A stretch of 64,000 nt of DNA from Tieghemiomyces parasiticus (lineage: Eukaryota; Kickxellomycota; Dimargaritomycetes; Dimargaritales; Dimargaritaceae), in assembly GCA_027575765.1 (NCBI GenBank), contig JANBPT010000067.1:1-64000 (forward strand), read 5' to 3'. Every line of letters begins with the position of its first letter. Within the stretch, counting starts at the first letter, position 1. Position numbers and translations under genes: made by a program. Shown here piece by piece: positions 37,242-49,553 of the stretch. The notes under the pieces were generated by a model. It did no database searches and was not told where the DNA came from. It was given only the letters and a program-made list of their open reading frames with translations.

Positions 37242-38418
37242 ACACCTCTACCCCTCGCGTTTGGCACCCGCCTCCTCTCCCGAGTATCTTGCCTCCCGAC
37301 CGCCATCTTTCCACCACCATCACCCCCTCCTCCTCCTTTTCCCTCCCTCCCTCCCGTCCGTACTAGGGACTGTATTATCGCTAACCCACTCGCAGGGCAG
37401 GCGGTGTCGAACTCCGCCCGCCTCCCCCTCTTCTTTTTTTTTTTATAATACCTTTTCTATCTTTACTTTAGCCTTTTTCTTCTCAGACCCGCCCGCACAC
37501 GACACCTCCCACCTTCGCCCACGTTCCTTCCTCCTCTGTTTCCAATTCATTCCGATATACCCCACCCGCCGGCAAAGTAGATTATTAAAAAAAAAGATGG
37601 TCGACTATAACGACCACGCTGCACAGCGAGGCGTACCGAATACACACTATGGCTACATAAATTAGATAGTACTTGATCATGATGATCATACCAACACTTG
37701 AATGAAGTTAGAGGTTTTCTTCTACTTGATCACAACAAGCGTAGATTGGCTTCCATCGTATGTTAATTCCCCATCATCGACCAATCACTATGCTGGAGGC
37801 CGGATTGGCCGGTGGTAACAGTGCCCAACCTCGGAAAATTTTGTTTTATAAAGCGAGGTGAAACGAAGAAAAAGAATCATTGGGTACAACCAAAGAGTAT
37901 TGAGCGCGAGTGGAGATGGAGGAGGGGGGAGGCTAGAGGCGGCAGGGATGAGATAGCAGTAGCATGGTACAAGGCGAGGCCGGGCGGCGCTGGACAGTCG
38001 GGTGGGAGGTGAGGAAAATGTCGCGTTGCGGGGGGGGGAGGTGGGCGGAGAGGGTATACGCAGTATATGGCGTCCCATAGTAAAGAGCTGTAAAAGGAGG
38101 GGCAGCAGTCGGGCGGATATATCAAAAATAGGGGGTATTCCAAAGGCCATAGGGAAAAAAAAATAGATGTGTGAAGATTTGTGCCGAGGCGCAGAGAGGA
38201 GGCGGGGGAGGGAGGAGTCCCGCGACCTCTAGGAGGGGATGCAATTGGGGACAGGCCCTTGCATTAACGTCCAACGAAGGGGCGGGCCATATTGAGGCCT
38301 TAACTTTCGTCACACTACAAGGCCGTTAAATCGTAAGGCCCCCGGTAAATGTGGTGTAGTCGCGCGTGGGTCTTACAAGTCCATGGGTATACGAACACTG
38401 GATCACTAAGCACCGCGA
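37242..38418. other. convergent intergenic region
   Basis: Lies between the 3' ends of the plus-strand MAPKK and the minus-strand RGG-protein gene. It starts pyrimidine-rich on the plus strand; an ATTAAA (37584-37589) is a possible poly(A) signal. It then becomes purine-rich on the plus strand (about 37880-38230). Minus-strand frames in the purine-rich part are low-complexity and I reject them as genes. No other feature seen. Confidence 0.5.
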
Positions 38419-40395
38419 CTAGGTTTGCGGGGTCGGATTAGCCGGGGCAGGAGGACGGGGCTGGTAGTTGGGGGCGCGATAGCCACCTCGGAAGTTGGGC
38501 GACCCCCCTCGGTAGTAGTTGCTGGTCTTACCACCGCCACCACCGCTGCCGCCACCCCGGGATTTGTAACCACCACCACTGGCATTACCACCTCCCCGGG
38601 GCCGGCCGCCACCAGGGCCGGTTGGGTAGTTTGGGTTACCACCAGCGGGATGGCGGTGCGGGGGACCGCCGTGGTGAGATGGCACGGGGCCGTTAGGGTG
38701 CGGGTAATAGTAGGACTGGTGATGGCCATACATGCTCGGGTTGGGAAGGGGCATGCCCGGATAGGGCTGGCTACCGTACATGGCCATAGAAGGCGGCTGG
38801 CCCGAGTACGGCGGGTACATGGAGTAAGCGGCACCACCGTTGGAAGGATGGTTCGGGTCGGCCCCGGGGTTGCCTGTCACGCTGCTGTTGCTACTAGTAC
38901 TTTGGTGACGGGGCATGTCAGCGCCCTCGGTGGCTTCCTCGGAGGTCCCAGCATTGGGGAAAGCCCCGGGCGGCGGCAGTGGCGGTTGCGGGTGGTGATG
39001 GTGATGTTGTGGGTGCTGGTGCTGATGCCAATTGGGATCAAAAACGGGCGAGTACCCCATCGGCATGCCGTTAGGCGCCTCGCCCTCGGGTCCGTAAGGT
39101 GAGGCATGGGGGTAAGGCAGGCCCTGCGGGTAGTGGGCATAGGGGCCGGCCTGAGACACATGCGCCGGGACGTCGGCTCCCTCGACGCCGCTACCAAGGA
39201 CCGGGTAGGCAGGCGGGTACATAAGGTAGGGCGCATGCACTGTAGTGTCTCCGGCAGTCTCGCTGCCCGGGGTGGGCATGGGGGACGCGGACCCGGGGGT
39301 TCCCGCCGATCCGTCAGTGCCCTCAGCTGGGGATGGCAGCCACATGCCCGGGTGGGCCCAGCCACCAGCATAAGGGGCCAGGGGCGCGTGGGCGTGGGCG
39401 CCGTAGACCTCGTGCGGGACACTGGTCACAGGGATAGGCACGGTAGGGACGTCAGCGGGTACAACCGCAGGGTCGGTCCAGCCCACGGGTGGGGCGGGGT
39501 CCTTGGGGGTGGGGGCCACTACGACGGGGGCTGGTAGTTGGACCTCCGCTGCTTCAGAGTCGGCGACTGGGGCATCAAAGATCACCGAAGGGAGGGTGAA
39601 CTTAATACCGCTGGCGGGCACGATGATGTACTTGCGGAGCGAGGTCGCGTGGTCCAGCGGCACGAACTGGTTCATGGCGCGGAATGGAGTCGCAGCAGGC
39701 AGGGTAGGGGTGGCGGTCTCAGCGCGCTTACTCGACGGGCGCGAGGGCTTGAACTCGGCGGCGGCAGACTTGAGGATACTCTTGAAGGGCAGGCGCGGGG
39801 CCTGGCCTTGACCCTGGCGGTGGAGGCGGTCGAGTAGGTGCTGGACGTCCAAGTAGCTGAGGGTGAGGCCGTCCGCGTAGTCAGCTGACTGAGGGGAGCC
39901 GGCGTGGATTAGGCGGACCACACGCACCGCGGGGGCAGGCAGGGGCGCGGGATAGGTGTCCTTGCTGACGGCAGCATGGGACAGCAGGAAGGGGTACAAC
40001 TTATCAAGGGCCTGCTGCTCGACGGTAGTGAAGGCCAGGCTGGCCTTGAGGTCCGGATACACGGCGCTGAGCAGGTAAACGTCGTGGATGAGCTGGGTAA
40101 GGAGGTCAGCGTCCGCCTCGTTATCGGTACCAGTAACAGGACCAGACTGGGCGGCGCGGGTGAGGGCCTTCTGGAGGTCGGCCAGCGGCTGCATGTTACC
40201 CTGGCTTGAGTTGTGCGCGAGGGCGTCAGACACGACGGCGAGGCAGTGGCGCAGTGCCGCGGATAGCTGTGGCTCAGAGGTGGAGTTGGAGGGGGAAACG
40301 GCGGGGGTGGAGTTGGAAGAGTCGTTCGGGGCATCGACATCACGCTTCTTGCGCGCGGCGTCCGCGCTGACCGGCGTCTTTTTGGCTTTGGCCAT
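38419..40395 (-). CDS. RGG/proline-rich protein, possible caprin-like RNA-binding protein
   Basis: Single-exon frame of 658 residues. Residues 1-45 are basic then Ser-rich. Residues about 45-200 form the only folded-looking part and are helical (for example LIHDVYLLSAVYPDLKASL, LDKLYPFLLSH and YLDVQHLLDRLHRQ). A second short ordered block lies near 245-275 (LRKYIIVPASGIKF). The middle is Pro/Tyr/Met/His-rich and disordered. The tail holds about eight RG/RGG elements among Gly, Ser and Tyr (GGGYKSRGGGSGGGG, NYYRGGSPNFRGG), typical of RNA-binding, phase-separating proteins and arginine methylation. The arrangement, a helical dimerisation-like region with a DLK-x2-L ... E-x3-LD-x-x-Y pattern followed by a low-complexity RGG tail, recalls the caprin family of stress-granule proteins. 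I infer this weakly from memory; a generic RGG protein is the alternative. Confidence 0.8.
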   Translation of the reverse strand: MAKAKKTPVSADAARKKRDVDAPNDSSNSTPAVSPSNSTSEPQLSAALRHCLAVVSDALAHNSSQGNMQPLADLQKALTRAAQSGPVTGTDNEADADLLTQLIHDVYLLSAVYPDLKASLAFTTVEQQALDKLYPFLLSHAAVSKDTYPAPLPAPAVRVVRLIHAGSPQSADYADGLTLSYLDVQHLLDRLHRQGQGQAPRLPFKSILKSAAAEFKPSRPSSKRAETATPTLPAATPFRAMNQFVPLDHATSLRKYIIVPASGIKFTLPSVIFDAPVADSEAAEVQLPAPVVVAPTPKDPAPPVGWTDPAVVPADVPTVPIPVTSVPHEVYGAHAHAPLAPYAGGWAHPGMWLPSPAEGTDGSAGTPGSASPMPTPGSETAGDTTVHAPYLMYPPAYPVLGSGVEGADVPAHVSQAGPYAHYPQGLPYPHASPYGPEGEAPNGMPMGYSPVFDPNWHQHQHPQHHHHHPQPPLPPPGAFPNAGTSEEATEGADMPRHQSTSSNSSVTGNPGADPNHPSNGGAAYSMYPPYSGQPPSMAMYGSQPYPGMPLPNPSMYGHHQSYYYPHPNGPVPSHHGGPPHRHPAGGNPNYPTGPGGGRPRGGGNASGGGYKSRGGGSGGGGGKTSNYYRGGSPNFRGGYRAPNYQPRPPAPANPTPQT

Positions 40396-42718
40396 GGTGG
40401 TCAGAGGGGATAAGAATGGCTACTAGGGGATCAGATTTGAGAGGAGGAGGCGAGTGGATAGAAAGGAAGCACTATGGCAGAAGAACGGGGGGTCGGGCGC
40501 AGGAGCGATGGGAGTGGGGGGATCGGGGTAATGGGAGGGCCTTGCGGGACGGAGCTCAGGTGCGGGAAGGGAAATCGGCTACAAGTTAATGAGGGAAATC
40601 TACAACGGTATACAGGGCGTGTCGGGATGCCAGTGGTGGATAGGAGGCAAGGCTAGCAAACAACGTGGCGACTAGGTAACGCGGAAAGTGCAATAATGTA
40701 AAACGGTGATTGCCTGGGCCGAATTCTAGTAACTGCGCGACTTGTGCATAGAGGCCGAGATGAGAAAAAAAAGATAAACGGCGTAGCTGGGATGATGACG
40801 TTCGGCTGGCAGCTGCGAGGGCGGAAGGATGGAGATCGGAATTCGCGCGGGGGTGGGATGGCGGGGTGCGAGGGATTGCGGCAGGTGGGTCGGAAGGGGA
40901 TAGAAGAATCGGTCCTGTAGTGGAGGGAGGACGCGGCGCGGGCGCGGGGTGGGAGAAGTAAGGAAGGTTACCACGAATCCGTGGTCTCTGGCTGACAGTT
41001 GGGGATACCCAGTACGTGCGCGCGTAGGTGTGGTAAGAGGCTAGGGGTTGACGGTCACGACGTAGTAGGTGATGCTGGAGCGCTTGGCTGGTGCACGGAA
41101 GCACCGCAGGCGACCGAGTGCTGCCCTGAAGTTCCCCAAGTCGTCGAGGGCGGCAGGGATGGTGCACATCCGAGACAGGGGCATACCGAAAAGCCGTGAA
41201 GGTTAGTCGGGGAATAGGAACGAGACCGCGGGAGGGTGCGAATAGATGTAGATATACAATGCAGGCTAAGAGTCGTGGCATGTTGCTAAGACGGAGAGCG
41301 GCAGGGCGAGGACAGCCAGAAGACCGGCCTGTCGATCCGGCATCGAGCCAGGTGGTCTATTGGCCAAGGACCGCTGTCGAGAGTCGGTCGCCCACGCACA
41401 GCCGCACTCTGAGCCGTGGTCTAGGCTGGGGGCTGTTATTGGAGAACTTCCTGTCCTTCAATATGAATGCCACTGGTACTTATCACACCAAAACCTACCC
41501 TAAGGCAATAGACCATCCCACTTGGAGGAGGGGACCACATATAGTGTATCTGTGCAAACTCTTCACGATCGCTCCCCGCTTTGGCGTACTGGCTGTGCTT
41601 TGCGATCTTCAATGCCCGAAGTACCATCTGTGCTCAGCTAAAGCGCGTCAGCTGGTGGCGGCAGAGTTGCCTCGTTCTCCAAATTAGGAACTTGGTGGCC
41701 ATTTCCACAACACCAATTAGTTATGGTGTGTATCAGAGGCGGGCCTTCCTACCTGATTCATATGGCATCCAAAGGATATCAAATTCGCAGGTTGGCGCTC
41801 ACGTTACCAGAAGGCAGGCATGGGCGCATAGGTGGCCCCGGGTTTGCTCTCCAGAGAAGTTTTGTAGCTTAGAAAAGCACAGTAGAGATATCAATAGAGA
41901 TTGCCCTGGACTGAAATCAGAACGGTCGAGTGTCTTTCCTAACTGCTCAACTGATAGTAGTAAAGATAATCGCAGGATACAAGGTCGGAGATATCGTTCA
42001 ACAGCAGTGTCCGGGCAGCTGGGTAATGCCGTAGGACTGTACTGTACGACAGGCTGGGAAATAGGTTACTTTTCTAAGTCGGGTGATGGGGGCAATGTCG
42101 GAGCACGTTTAGGCCTACCCCTCAGGTACGCTGCTTAGGTAGGTTGTCATTATTTTTAGGTCCACCACCTGGAGTAGCGGAATTACGACTTCCCATCACT
42201 GTGGGATAGGGTGTTGATGGGAGGGGGAATCTGGCCCTAAGCTTTTCCTCCCATCCCACTCCGGCTGATTGGACTCATCAGCACAGCTAAAAAGGTAAAC
42301 AAAGTTCGTGCTGCATGGAACGCCAGGGGCAGAAGACTGAGCGATAGATGTCCGCCCTATTAGGTCAGTGCTTGTGCCCAGCTCCTTGGCCGATTATTCT
42401 CTTTGGACGCTGAACCGACCGCTGCGGTTGTTATGATGCCTGAACGCGAAGCCTCACACATTTTCGCCCCATCACTCATTCATGTGATCCCTTCCCTCTG
42501 GCGACTTCAAATAGCCAAACCTCATACCACCGACCTACCCCTAAGCAACCTGGCCCGACATTGGTCAACCATTAACCCTCGAGTGCACCCCACTAGTCGC
42601 TGTATCCAAACGCCCGTCTGCCTGCTTATTAATCTGCCATTGCTTGATTTCCCGATTCGAAGCCCGTCCCCTCCCCATTCCCGCAAGCAAAGGCACACAT
42701 ATCCATCGGTCGGTCGCC
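40396..42718. promoter_or_regulatory. divergent promoter region of the RGG-protein and kinesin genes
   Basis: Both flanking genes start outward from this 2.3 kb region. The left part (40400-41000) is purine-rich on the plus strand, so the sense side of the minus-strand gene is pyrimidine-rich; the last 300 bases before the kinesin start are C-rich on the plus strand. Frames of up to 231 codons here fall in these skewed tracts or overlap one another without recognisable content. No TATA box or other factor site identified with confidence. Confidence 0.45.
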
Positions 42719-45700
42719 ATGGAACCCAAAGACGCGGCGGCCCTACCGGGCGCCGACCACATCAACGTGACGGTCCGGTTACGCCCACTGAACGCCCGCG
42801 AATTGCGTGCCCCTGGAACCCAGAACGCCTGGTCGGTACAGAACGACACTCTCACCCAGCTCCATACCCACGCTCCCGGTCGGACCTCACTGGGCAACTC
42901 CTTCACATTTGATCACGTCTTCGACCCTGACCGGACCACCCGTGAGGTGTTTGACGGGGTCGCCCAGGACATCATCCACTGTGCCATGGACGGGTTCAAT
43001 GGAACCATATTCGCCTACGGTCAGACCTCCTCGGGCAAGACCCACACTATGTACGGTATCCCCGAGGAGCCCGGTATCATCGACCTGTCACTCCGTCGCA
43101 TCTTCGAACGCATCGAGCAGACCCCAGATCGCGAGTATCTTTTGCGAGTCTCGTTCTTGGAGATTTATAACGAGGTTATCACGGACCTCCTTAACCCGCA
43201 CAAGACACACCTCCGCATCCATGAGCACCCTACCCGCGGCATCTTCGTGGGCGACCTCACTGAGAACATCGTCATGTCCGTCCATGACGTGCGCCAACTG
43301 TTAGCCCAGGGTGACCGTAACCGCCACGTTGGTGAGACCAACATGAACGACCGCAGTAGCCGGTCGCACACCATCTTTCGTATGGTCATTGAGAGCCGCG
43401 AACGCAGTGTCGAGGACTGTCATGGAGATACCGCGAACGCTCAGGGATCTCCCGCGACCTATACTGGGGCGGTTAAGGTGTCGTGCCTCAACCTGGTGGA
43501 TCTGGCCGGGTCTGAACGGGTGGCACACACCGGCGCCGAGGGAGTCCGCCTCCGCGAGGGCGCCCACATCAATCGCAGCCTACTCACTCTAGGAACCGTC
43601 ATCGCCAAGCTCACCGACACGGAGGTCGACCGTGCCACCCTCCATATCCCGTACCGCGACTCCAAATTGACGCGCATCCTCGAACCGTCCCTGGGCGGGA
43701 ACGCCAAGACGGCCATCGTGTGCACGATTACGCCGGCCTCCACCCACGTCGAGGAGACGCTCAGCACACTGAAATTCGCCAGTCGGGCCAAGCATGTGTG
43801 TAATAAGCCCGAGATCAACGAGGAGCTCACTGGGGAGGCGCTCCTACGGGTGTACCACAAAGAGATCTCGGAACTCAAGAAGAAGCTGGACGAGTACCGT
43901 GCTATGAACGGACCCCGCGAGATCGAGAAGCTTACTCACCAGAAACTGCAAATTGAGGAGTACAATGAGGTTATCCGCCGGCAGCTACGGGAGAAGGAGG
44001 ACGAGGAAAACCGATTGCGGAAACACTACGAGGAACTCAAGATGATGATCATAGATTCATCGCGACTTCGGAGTCCAGAACCCGCCGCCGCCGCCGCCGC
44101 CGGGCGTAAAATTCGGCGCCAGACGTGGTTCCCCGGTACCAAAGGCAATCTCGTAGAGTACCAGGTCGCCGTGGCCACGGCCACCGAGGCCGCTGTCGCC
44201 CCAACCCACGGCAGCGACGGCAGCGGGCCATCTACCCCGACCGCTCACGGGCTGAACGCTCTGCGCAGTGCCACCGGGGGACCCCCCAAGCGCCGGGCCA
44301 GCGAGATGGACCCGAGCGATGACGAAGCCCCGGGGAATAATCACGACGGCGACGGAGCCCATACCGTCCCGTTGCCCCCGCTCAGCCAGCACCCCAACAC
44401 GTTCGCCACCATCGTGGAGCAGCAAAAAGCGCTGACTGCGCTGCAGGCCGAGGTCCTCCAGGCCCGGTCCCGCGGGGACGACGACCGAGCCGCCCTGGCT
44501 ACCCTGGAGCGAGAGAAGGCACGTCTTCTGGAGGGGATCCGCACCCTGGTCAATGGAACCGAGTCAGCCGGCACCGATCCTACGGCCAACCGCGTTGACC
44601 TGCCTAACGAGCTCCAAGCGCTCTACGAGTTCATTCGCAACTACCGCGCCGCTCTAGCCTTCACCAAGAACACCCTCAAGCGGACCGTCAAGCGCCAGCG
44701 CGAGGACCAGGATTTCAGTGAACGTGAACTAGTCGCCCTTCAAACCGCCCATGCCACGCTGCAGACCCGGTACAACACAGAGTGCGGGAAACTCACCGCC
44801 AAGTTGACCGCGCTTACCGTTAAGTACAGCGAGCTCGAAGACCGTGGCCACATGGAAGTAGACTTGCTCAGCCAGCAGTTGGAGGACTACAAGGCCAGGC
44901 TCAAGGCGGCCAAACGCGCCGGCGTTGAGCTGGACCAGGTCCGAGCAACGCTGGCTACCCATGAGGAGCGAGCCGGTGAGTTACAAGCCGCCCTCGCGGC
45001 CGCCCAGGCCACCACCACCGAACATGATGCCGCGCACGCTGCCCAGCGGGAGGAATACGAGGCCGAGCTGGCCCTCTTGCGCACGACCGTTGATGAAGGG
45101 CGTGCCCGCATCGCCACCCTCGAGGCCGAGCGAGTCGACCGCAACCGATGCCTGGCCGACCATGCTGCAGCCACCGGCCCTCTTCGTACGGCCCTCCACG
45201 CCTTACAGACGGATTATGCGGCCCTGGAGGCGTTTGCGCAGGAAATCATACGCGAGAGCCGTGTGGCAGTCGCTGCCCTGGGTGCAGAGCTATCCGCCAG
45301 TCGCGCCGACCAGGTCGCAGTTGAGGCCGCCCGCGTGCAAATCCAGAGTGAGTTGGACGCTGCGCTGGTCCGCATTACCGAGCTAACTACAGCAATGCGG
45401 ACGCGGGAAGAGACCCAGGCCAGCCAGGCGGCTGAACTCGACCGGCTGCGAGAGGCAGTCCAGGCGGCCACCGAGGCCCTAGTTGGGACCCAGGACGCAC
45501 ATACCGCCGCTCTGGACCACCTGAGGGGCGAACTGGCCGTAGCCCGCACCACCGCGGCTCATGACGTTGATAGGCTCACCTCCGAGCTCGAGAGCACGAC
45601 TGCCCGATTCCAAGAAGAACTGGCCGCCATGACGGCTACCGTGGCTGAACAGCAGACTGCCCTCGACCGCGCCCAGGCTGACCGCACTACCCAGTCGACT

Positions 45701-48700
45701 GCGGTCGCCACGGAGGAACTGACAGCCCTGAAATCGCGACTAGAGACCACACTGGCCGAATTCGCCGCGTTCCGTACCGGAGCCGCTGAGGAGGCGTGCG
45801 ACAAGACAACCATGATTCACGAGCTCCGCGAGGCGCTGACGGCTGACCGCCGCACCCTTCACGAGCAGCGCCAGCGCGAAGAGACCCTCACCAGTCAGCT
45901 TGACCAGATGACCACGGCCATGGTCCAGTGCGAGGCGGAACTCACGCAACGGCTGGAGGCCGTCCTAAGCTGCTCAACAACTCTGGAGTCTGAGCTGCAG
46001 CAGCTCCGCGATGACTACGACACGTTAACCACTAGTCATCAGGAGCTGCAGGAGCAGGAGTGCCAGACCGCCGAGATCCTGGAGGCTTGGCGTGAGGAGA
46101 CTGAGAGCACTGAAGTCGATCTGCGCAACACGCTGGCCGACCGCGAGGCCACAGTACTCGACCTGGCCGCCCAGCTCGCCCAAGTGAAGGAGACGGAGAC
46201 CGGTTTGCGCGAGCAATGCAACACGTTGACCGAACGGCTGACCGCTACGGCGATGGAAGTTGATACGGCCCGCACTGAGACCCAGGAGGCTCGTGAGGCC
46301 CACATACAGCTGCAAGCCGAGCGCAAGAACACCCTAGCTGGCCTCCAGGCAGAACTAGGGACCTTGGAAAGTGCTGTACGCGAAAGCACCGAGGCGATGA
46401 TCAGGCTTCAAACTGAGCGCGATACCGACCGGGCCGATCGAGACCGTGCCATGCTGGCCTGTCAGGACCAGGCAGTCATTTGCGCTAACCATACCGCGGC
46501 CCTGGCCCGTGTTAAGGCCACTCTAACTGACGAAAAGTCCGCCGCCGAGCGTCGCATGGCTGAACTTAATGCCCAGCTGGCCACCCTGCGGGACGAGCTG
46601 GCAACTCAAACCGCCACCCTCCGCAGCCCAGAGGACACCGCTTATGAGCAGGCCCGCCTCGAGGCCCTCACCACCCAGCTGGCGACCCAGACCATGGAGC
46701 TTGACGAGGCCCGCACGCTCACTAGCCGCCTGGAGGCCGTCAAGGCCGAGCTGGAGGCCAAGGTGGCCGCTCATGAGCAGCAGCAAATCGAACTGGTCAC
46801 CCTATCCTCCGCCCGTATCGACGAACTTATCGTTAAGGGTGAAGCCCTGCAAACGGAGCTCCTCGCAGCCTATACTGCAGCCGAAGAGCACCGGGTCCAG
46901 GTGAACCAACTGACGAGCGAGCTCGCTGAAGCCCACCGCGAGCGTGACGCGGCACAGTCTGAACTCCAACAGCTCCGCGATGACGCGGTTCAGGGTCAGG
47001 TTGCCCTCGATGAATCCCGGACTCACCTCCAGGCCGCTTTGCGGGACGCCGAAAGTCACTTGGCTGCCGAACGGGAACGCTACACCGCCATGGTCGCCCG
47101 GCACGCTAGTGTCGAATCTTTGGCCGCCGAACGTGCCCTGGAACTCGAGCAGCTACAAAGTGAACTTTTGGCAGCACGGGCCGCCCACGCAAGTGCCGTA
47201 GTAGAGATTGAGACGGTTCGTGGGGAATTAACCACCTTTCAGGCCGAAGAGGCCCGCAGCCGGTCAGAGGCCGAGATAGAAATGACGGCCCGGTTGGAAG
47301 CTCTCCAGGCCCAAACTAATGAACAGGACGCCGCCTTGGCCGAACTGCAAGCCGAGCGTGACGCCTCCCAATGTCGCATCACGGAAGGAGAGGCCCGCCT
47401 TACGGATCTGACTACCCAGCTCGCCGCCAACGAAGATATCCGAAACCAGCTCGAAGCCAAGCTGGCCGAGCTGCAGGCTACTTTCGACGGACAGATCGAG
47501 GCCCAGACTACCACGATTGCTGAGCTCCAAACCCGGCTGGTTGACCACGAAGCCGCGGCGGCCGATCATGCCGCGCGCAGTGCCGAGTATGAAGCCCAAG
47601 CCAACGATCTCCGACTCCAGATGACCACGATGAGGGCACAGCATGCCGAAGCCCTTGCGACTGTCGAGCAACAGGCCGCGGAGACCCGACTCGCCCTCGA
47701 AGCCCAGTTGACCAGCTATATCGGGACGGCCGAGTCCCACGATGCTGAGGTTGCCCAGCTGCGGGCCACTGCCGAGCGGCTTGAGGCCGAGCGGGATGCT
47801 CTTCACCGATCCGTCGCCGACGGGGAGACGGCCATCAAAGCGCTCAAGGTTTCCAAAGTGGAGGTGCGCACCCAACTGTTTGAGCTCACCGAGAAAATTC
47901 GCACTGCCAAGTCTGAGCGAAAGGAACTGACCAAACAGGTTGCTGAGCTCAAGAGCGAGGAAGCCATCCGTAAGGTAAGTATTTTGAGGGCCTGGTTCTC
48001 GCTTTGCTATCATGAATCAGTGTGGTTTAGGGCGCCTTGGCACATCACCGCTATTTAATGACAGAAGATGTGATCACTAACTTATTCCTACTCCCTTCCC
48101 CTTCCTTTGTTGCGTCACTGACCCACCACAGCAACAAATTGACCACCAGAAGGCGGAGCTCGAAAAGTGGAAGCTGGCCTACCGCCATGAACAAAAGAAG
48201 ACGCGCAAGCTGGCGGCCGAATACGAGGCCCGTTTCCGGGAACTTCAGTCGACGGTACAGGGAAAGCAGCAGCAGCTCATGGATCTTCAACAGCTACTGC
48301 AGCAACGCGAGGGCGAAGCCGAGCAGGCCAACCGCAAATTGGCCCAGGCTGAACAGGAGGCGGCGGCAGCGGGTTCCAACTCCCACGCCACCCATGGTAT
48401 GAGCGGCGGGCGTGGTGAAGCCCTGGCGGCGGAACTCGATGCCAACAACGATACGCTGGACCACCGCCAAGCGCTTACGCTCACCTTCCAGCAGGAGATC
48501 GCTACCCTTCAACGCGAAAACCAGCGACTGAAGCAGGAATACCGAACCCTCATGCTCGCCAAGAACAACGAGATCACCAAGACTCGGCAGCTTACCTCGA
48601 GTATCCACGAGCTGCAAACCGACAATGACCGGTTGCGCAAGGAAGTGGAACGTCTCGGCGCGCAATTGGCCACCGCGCAGAAGGCCGGTAATAATGGTCT

Positions 48701-49040
48701 ACATGGCGTGCCAACCAAGACGCCACTCCGGCCGAGTACGCAACTTAACGGGCAGCAGACATCGCTCGTCGACGGTGGGGTCCCGTTTGACGCCAAGCTC
48801 ATGGCTGCTGCGGCGGCGGCTGGACCGCCCCCATCGACGATTAAACGGGTCTCTACCCGATCTCGCGTGGGTGCCGGGATCGATGAAAACGGCTTGGCTA
48901 AGGTCAATGCCAGTGCCGCTGCCAACCCGGCTGGCGCCAACGTCCCGCGGTCCGTACGTCCGAGACGCAGTCGCGTGGCGCCGATCGGCGGTTCAGTCAC
49001 TCCTGCGCCGGTCGATAACGATGAGTGTAAGCAACAGTAA
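42719..49040 (+). CDS. kinesin-7 (CENP-E-type) motor, two exons
   Basis: Plus-end-type microtubule motor. Exons 42719-47974 and 48132-49040 join in phase 0 across a 157-bp intron (donor GTAAGT, acceptor CCACAG) to give 2054 residues. Motor domain at about 15-370: P-loop GQTSSGKTHTM (101-111), switch I NDRSSRSH (210-217), switch II DLAGSE (261-266), and HIPYRDSKLTR. The neck continues as EALLRVYHKEISELKKKL, the signature following the motor in CENP-E/kinesin-7 proteins. After a poly-Ala and Gly/Pro linker (about 455-560) comes more than 1,300 residues of near-continuous coiled coil rich in Leu/Glu/Ala/Gln, then a basic Ser/Arg/Pro tail (VPRSVRPRRSR). CENP-E links kinetochores to microtubules in animals; long forms are missing from the model yeasts, whose kinesin-7 is shorter. 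The start is the Met in a GCCATGG context; the upstream in-frame Met precedes leader-like sequence. Confidence 0.93.
47975..48131 (+). other. spliceosomal intron of the kinesin gene
   Basis: The sequence AAG|GTAAGT opens the intron and ACCACAG closes it, with CTGAC just upstream as a candidate branch site. Removing it joins the two coiled-coil reading frames in phase (AIRK to QQIDHQKAEL). The unspliced frame reaches a stop at 48058. Confidence 0.9.
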
Positions 49041-49553
49041 TCTTTATATATATATATATATTTAGGATTATTTAAGACTTGCTGCCACAGTCGGTTTTTT
49101 TTTTTTTTTCAATTACCTCCCGTCCCTACCAAATTTGTTACGATCCCCTCCTACTCCGTGTTTCCACAGTACACCCGGAGCGGGTGAATGGCTGTAAATG
49201 TCCTGCCCCGTAATGTCCAGTGTCCTCCCAACCCACATCTTTGATCTGTCTTTGGAATTTTCGTCGACTGGCCCCGGCCGTCATGTTTACCTCGCAGTCA
49301 TCTTCCTCACAATTTACACGTTTTAGGCTTCCTCGCACTGTATTCCACGTCCGCCCGTCTCCTGCCTATAACCGGCGCTAGTTTTAATACGCATGTTACC
49401 TCGCACCCCTCACCCCTAATCTTTAGTCCATTTTTCACCACGGCTAGCAAAGAACAATGTTTTTTATAAAAATAATAATTCCCATTTTATATGAGACTGT
49501 TTTCAGACATCATTCATACCTGTCACGACATTACCCGGACGTGCTCACCCGTT
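49041..49553. other. convergent 3' intergenic region
   Basis: Separates the 3' ends of the kinesin and PanK-DUF89 genes. It contains a TA dinucleotide tract (about 49045-49061) just after the kinesin stop and a run of 15 T (49095-49109). No gene seen. Confidence 0.7.

Noticed and set aside
40586..41281. 231-codon minus-strand frame
   Set aside because: It falls in the skewed upstream region of the RGG-protein gene; the translation is Pro/Ser/Arg-rich without domain features.
41581..42138. 185-codon plus-strand frame
   Set aside because: No recognisable motif, hydrophobic pattern or homology; overlaps another frame.
44887..47514. Several minus-strand and alternative frames inside the kinesin gene
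   Set aside because: They are shadows of the repetitive Glu/Ala/Leu coiled-coil coding sequence.
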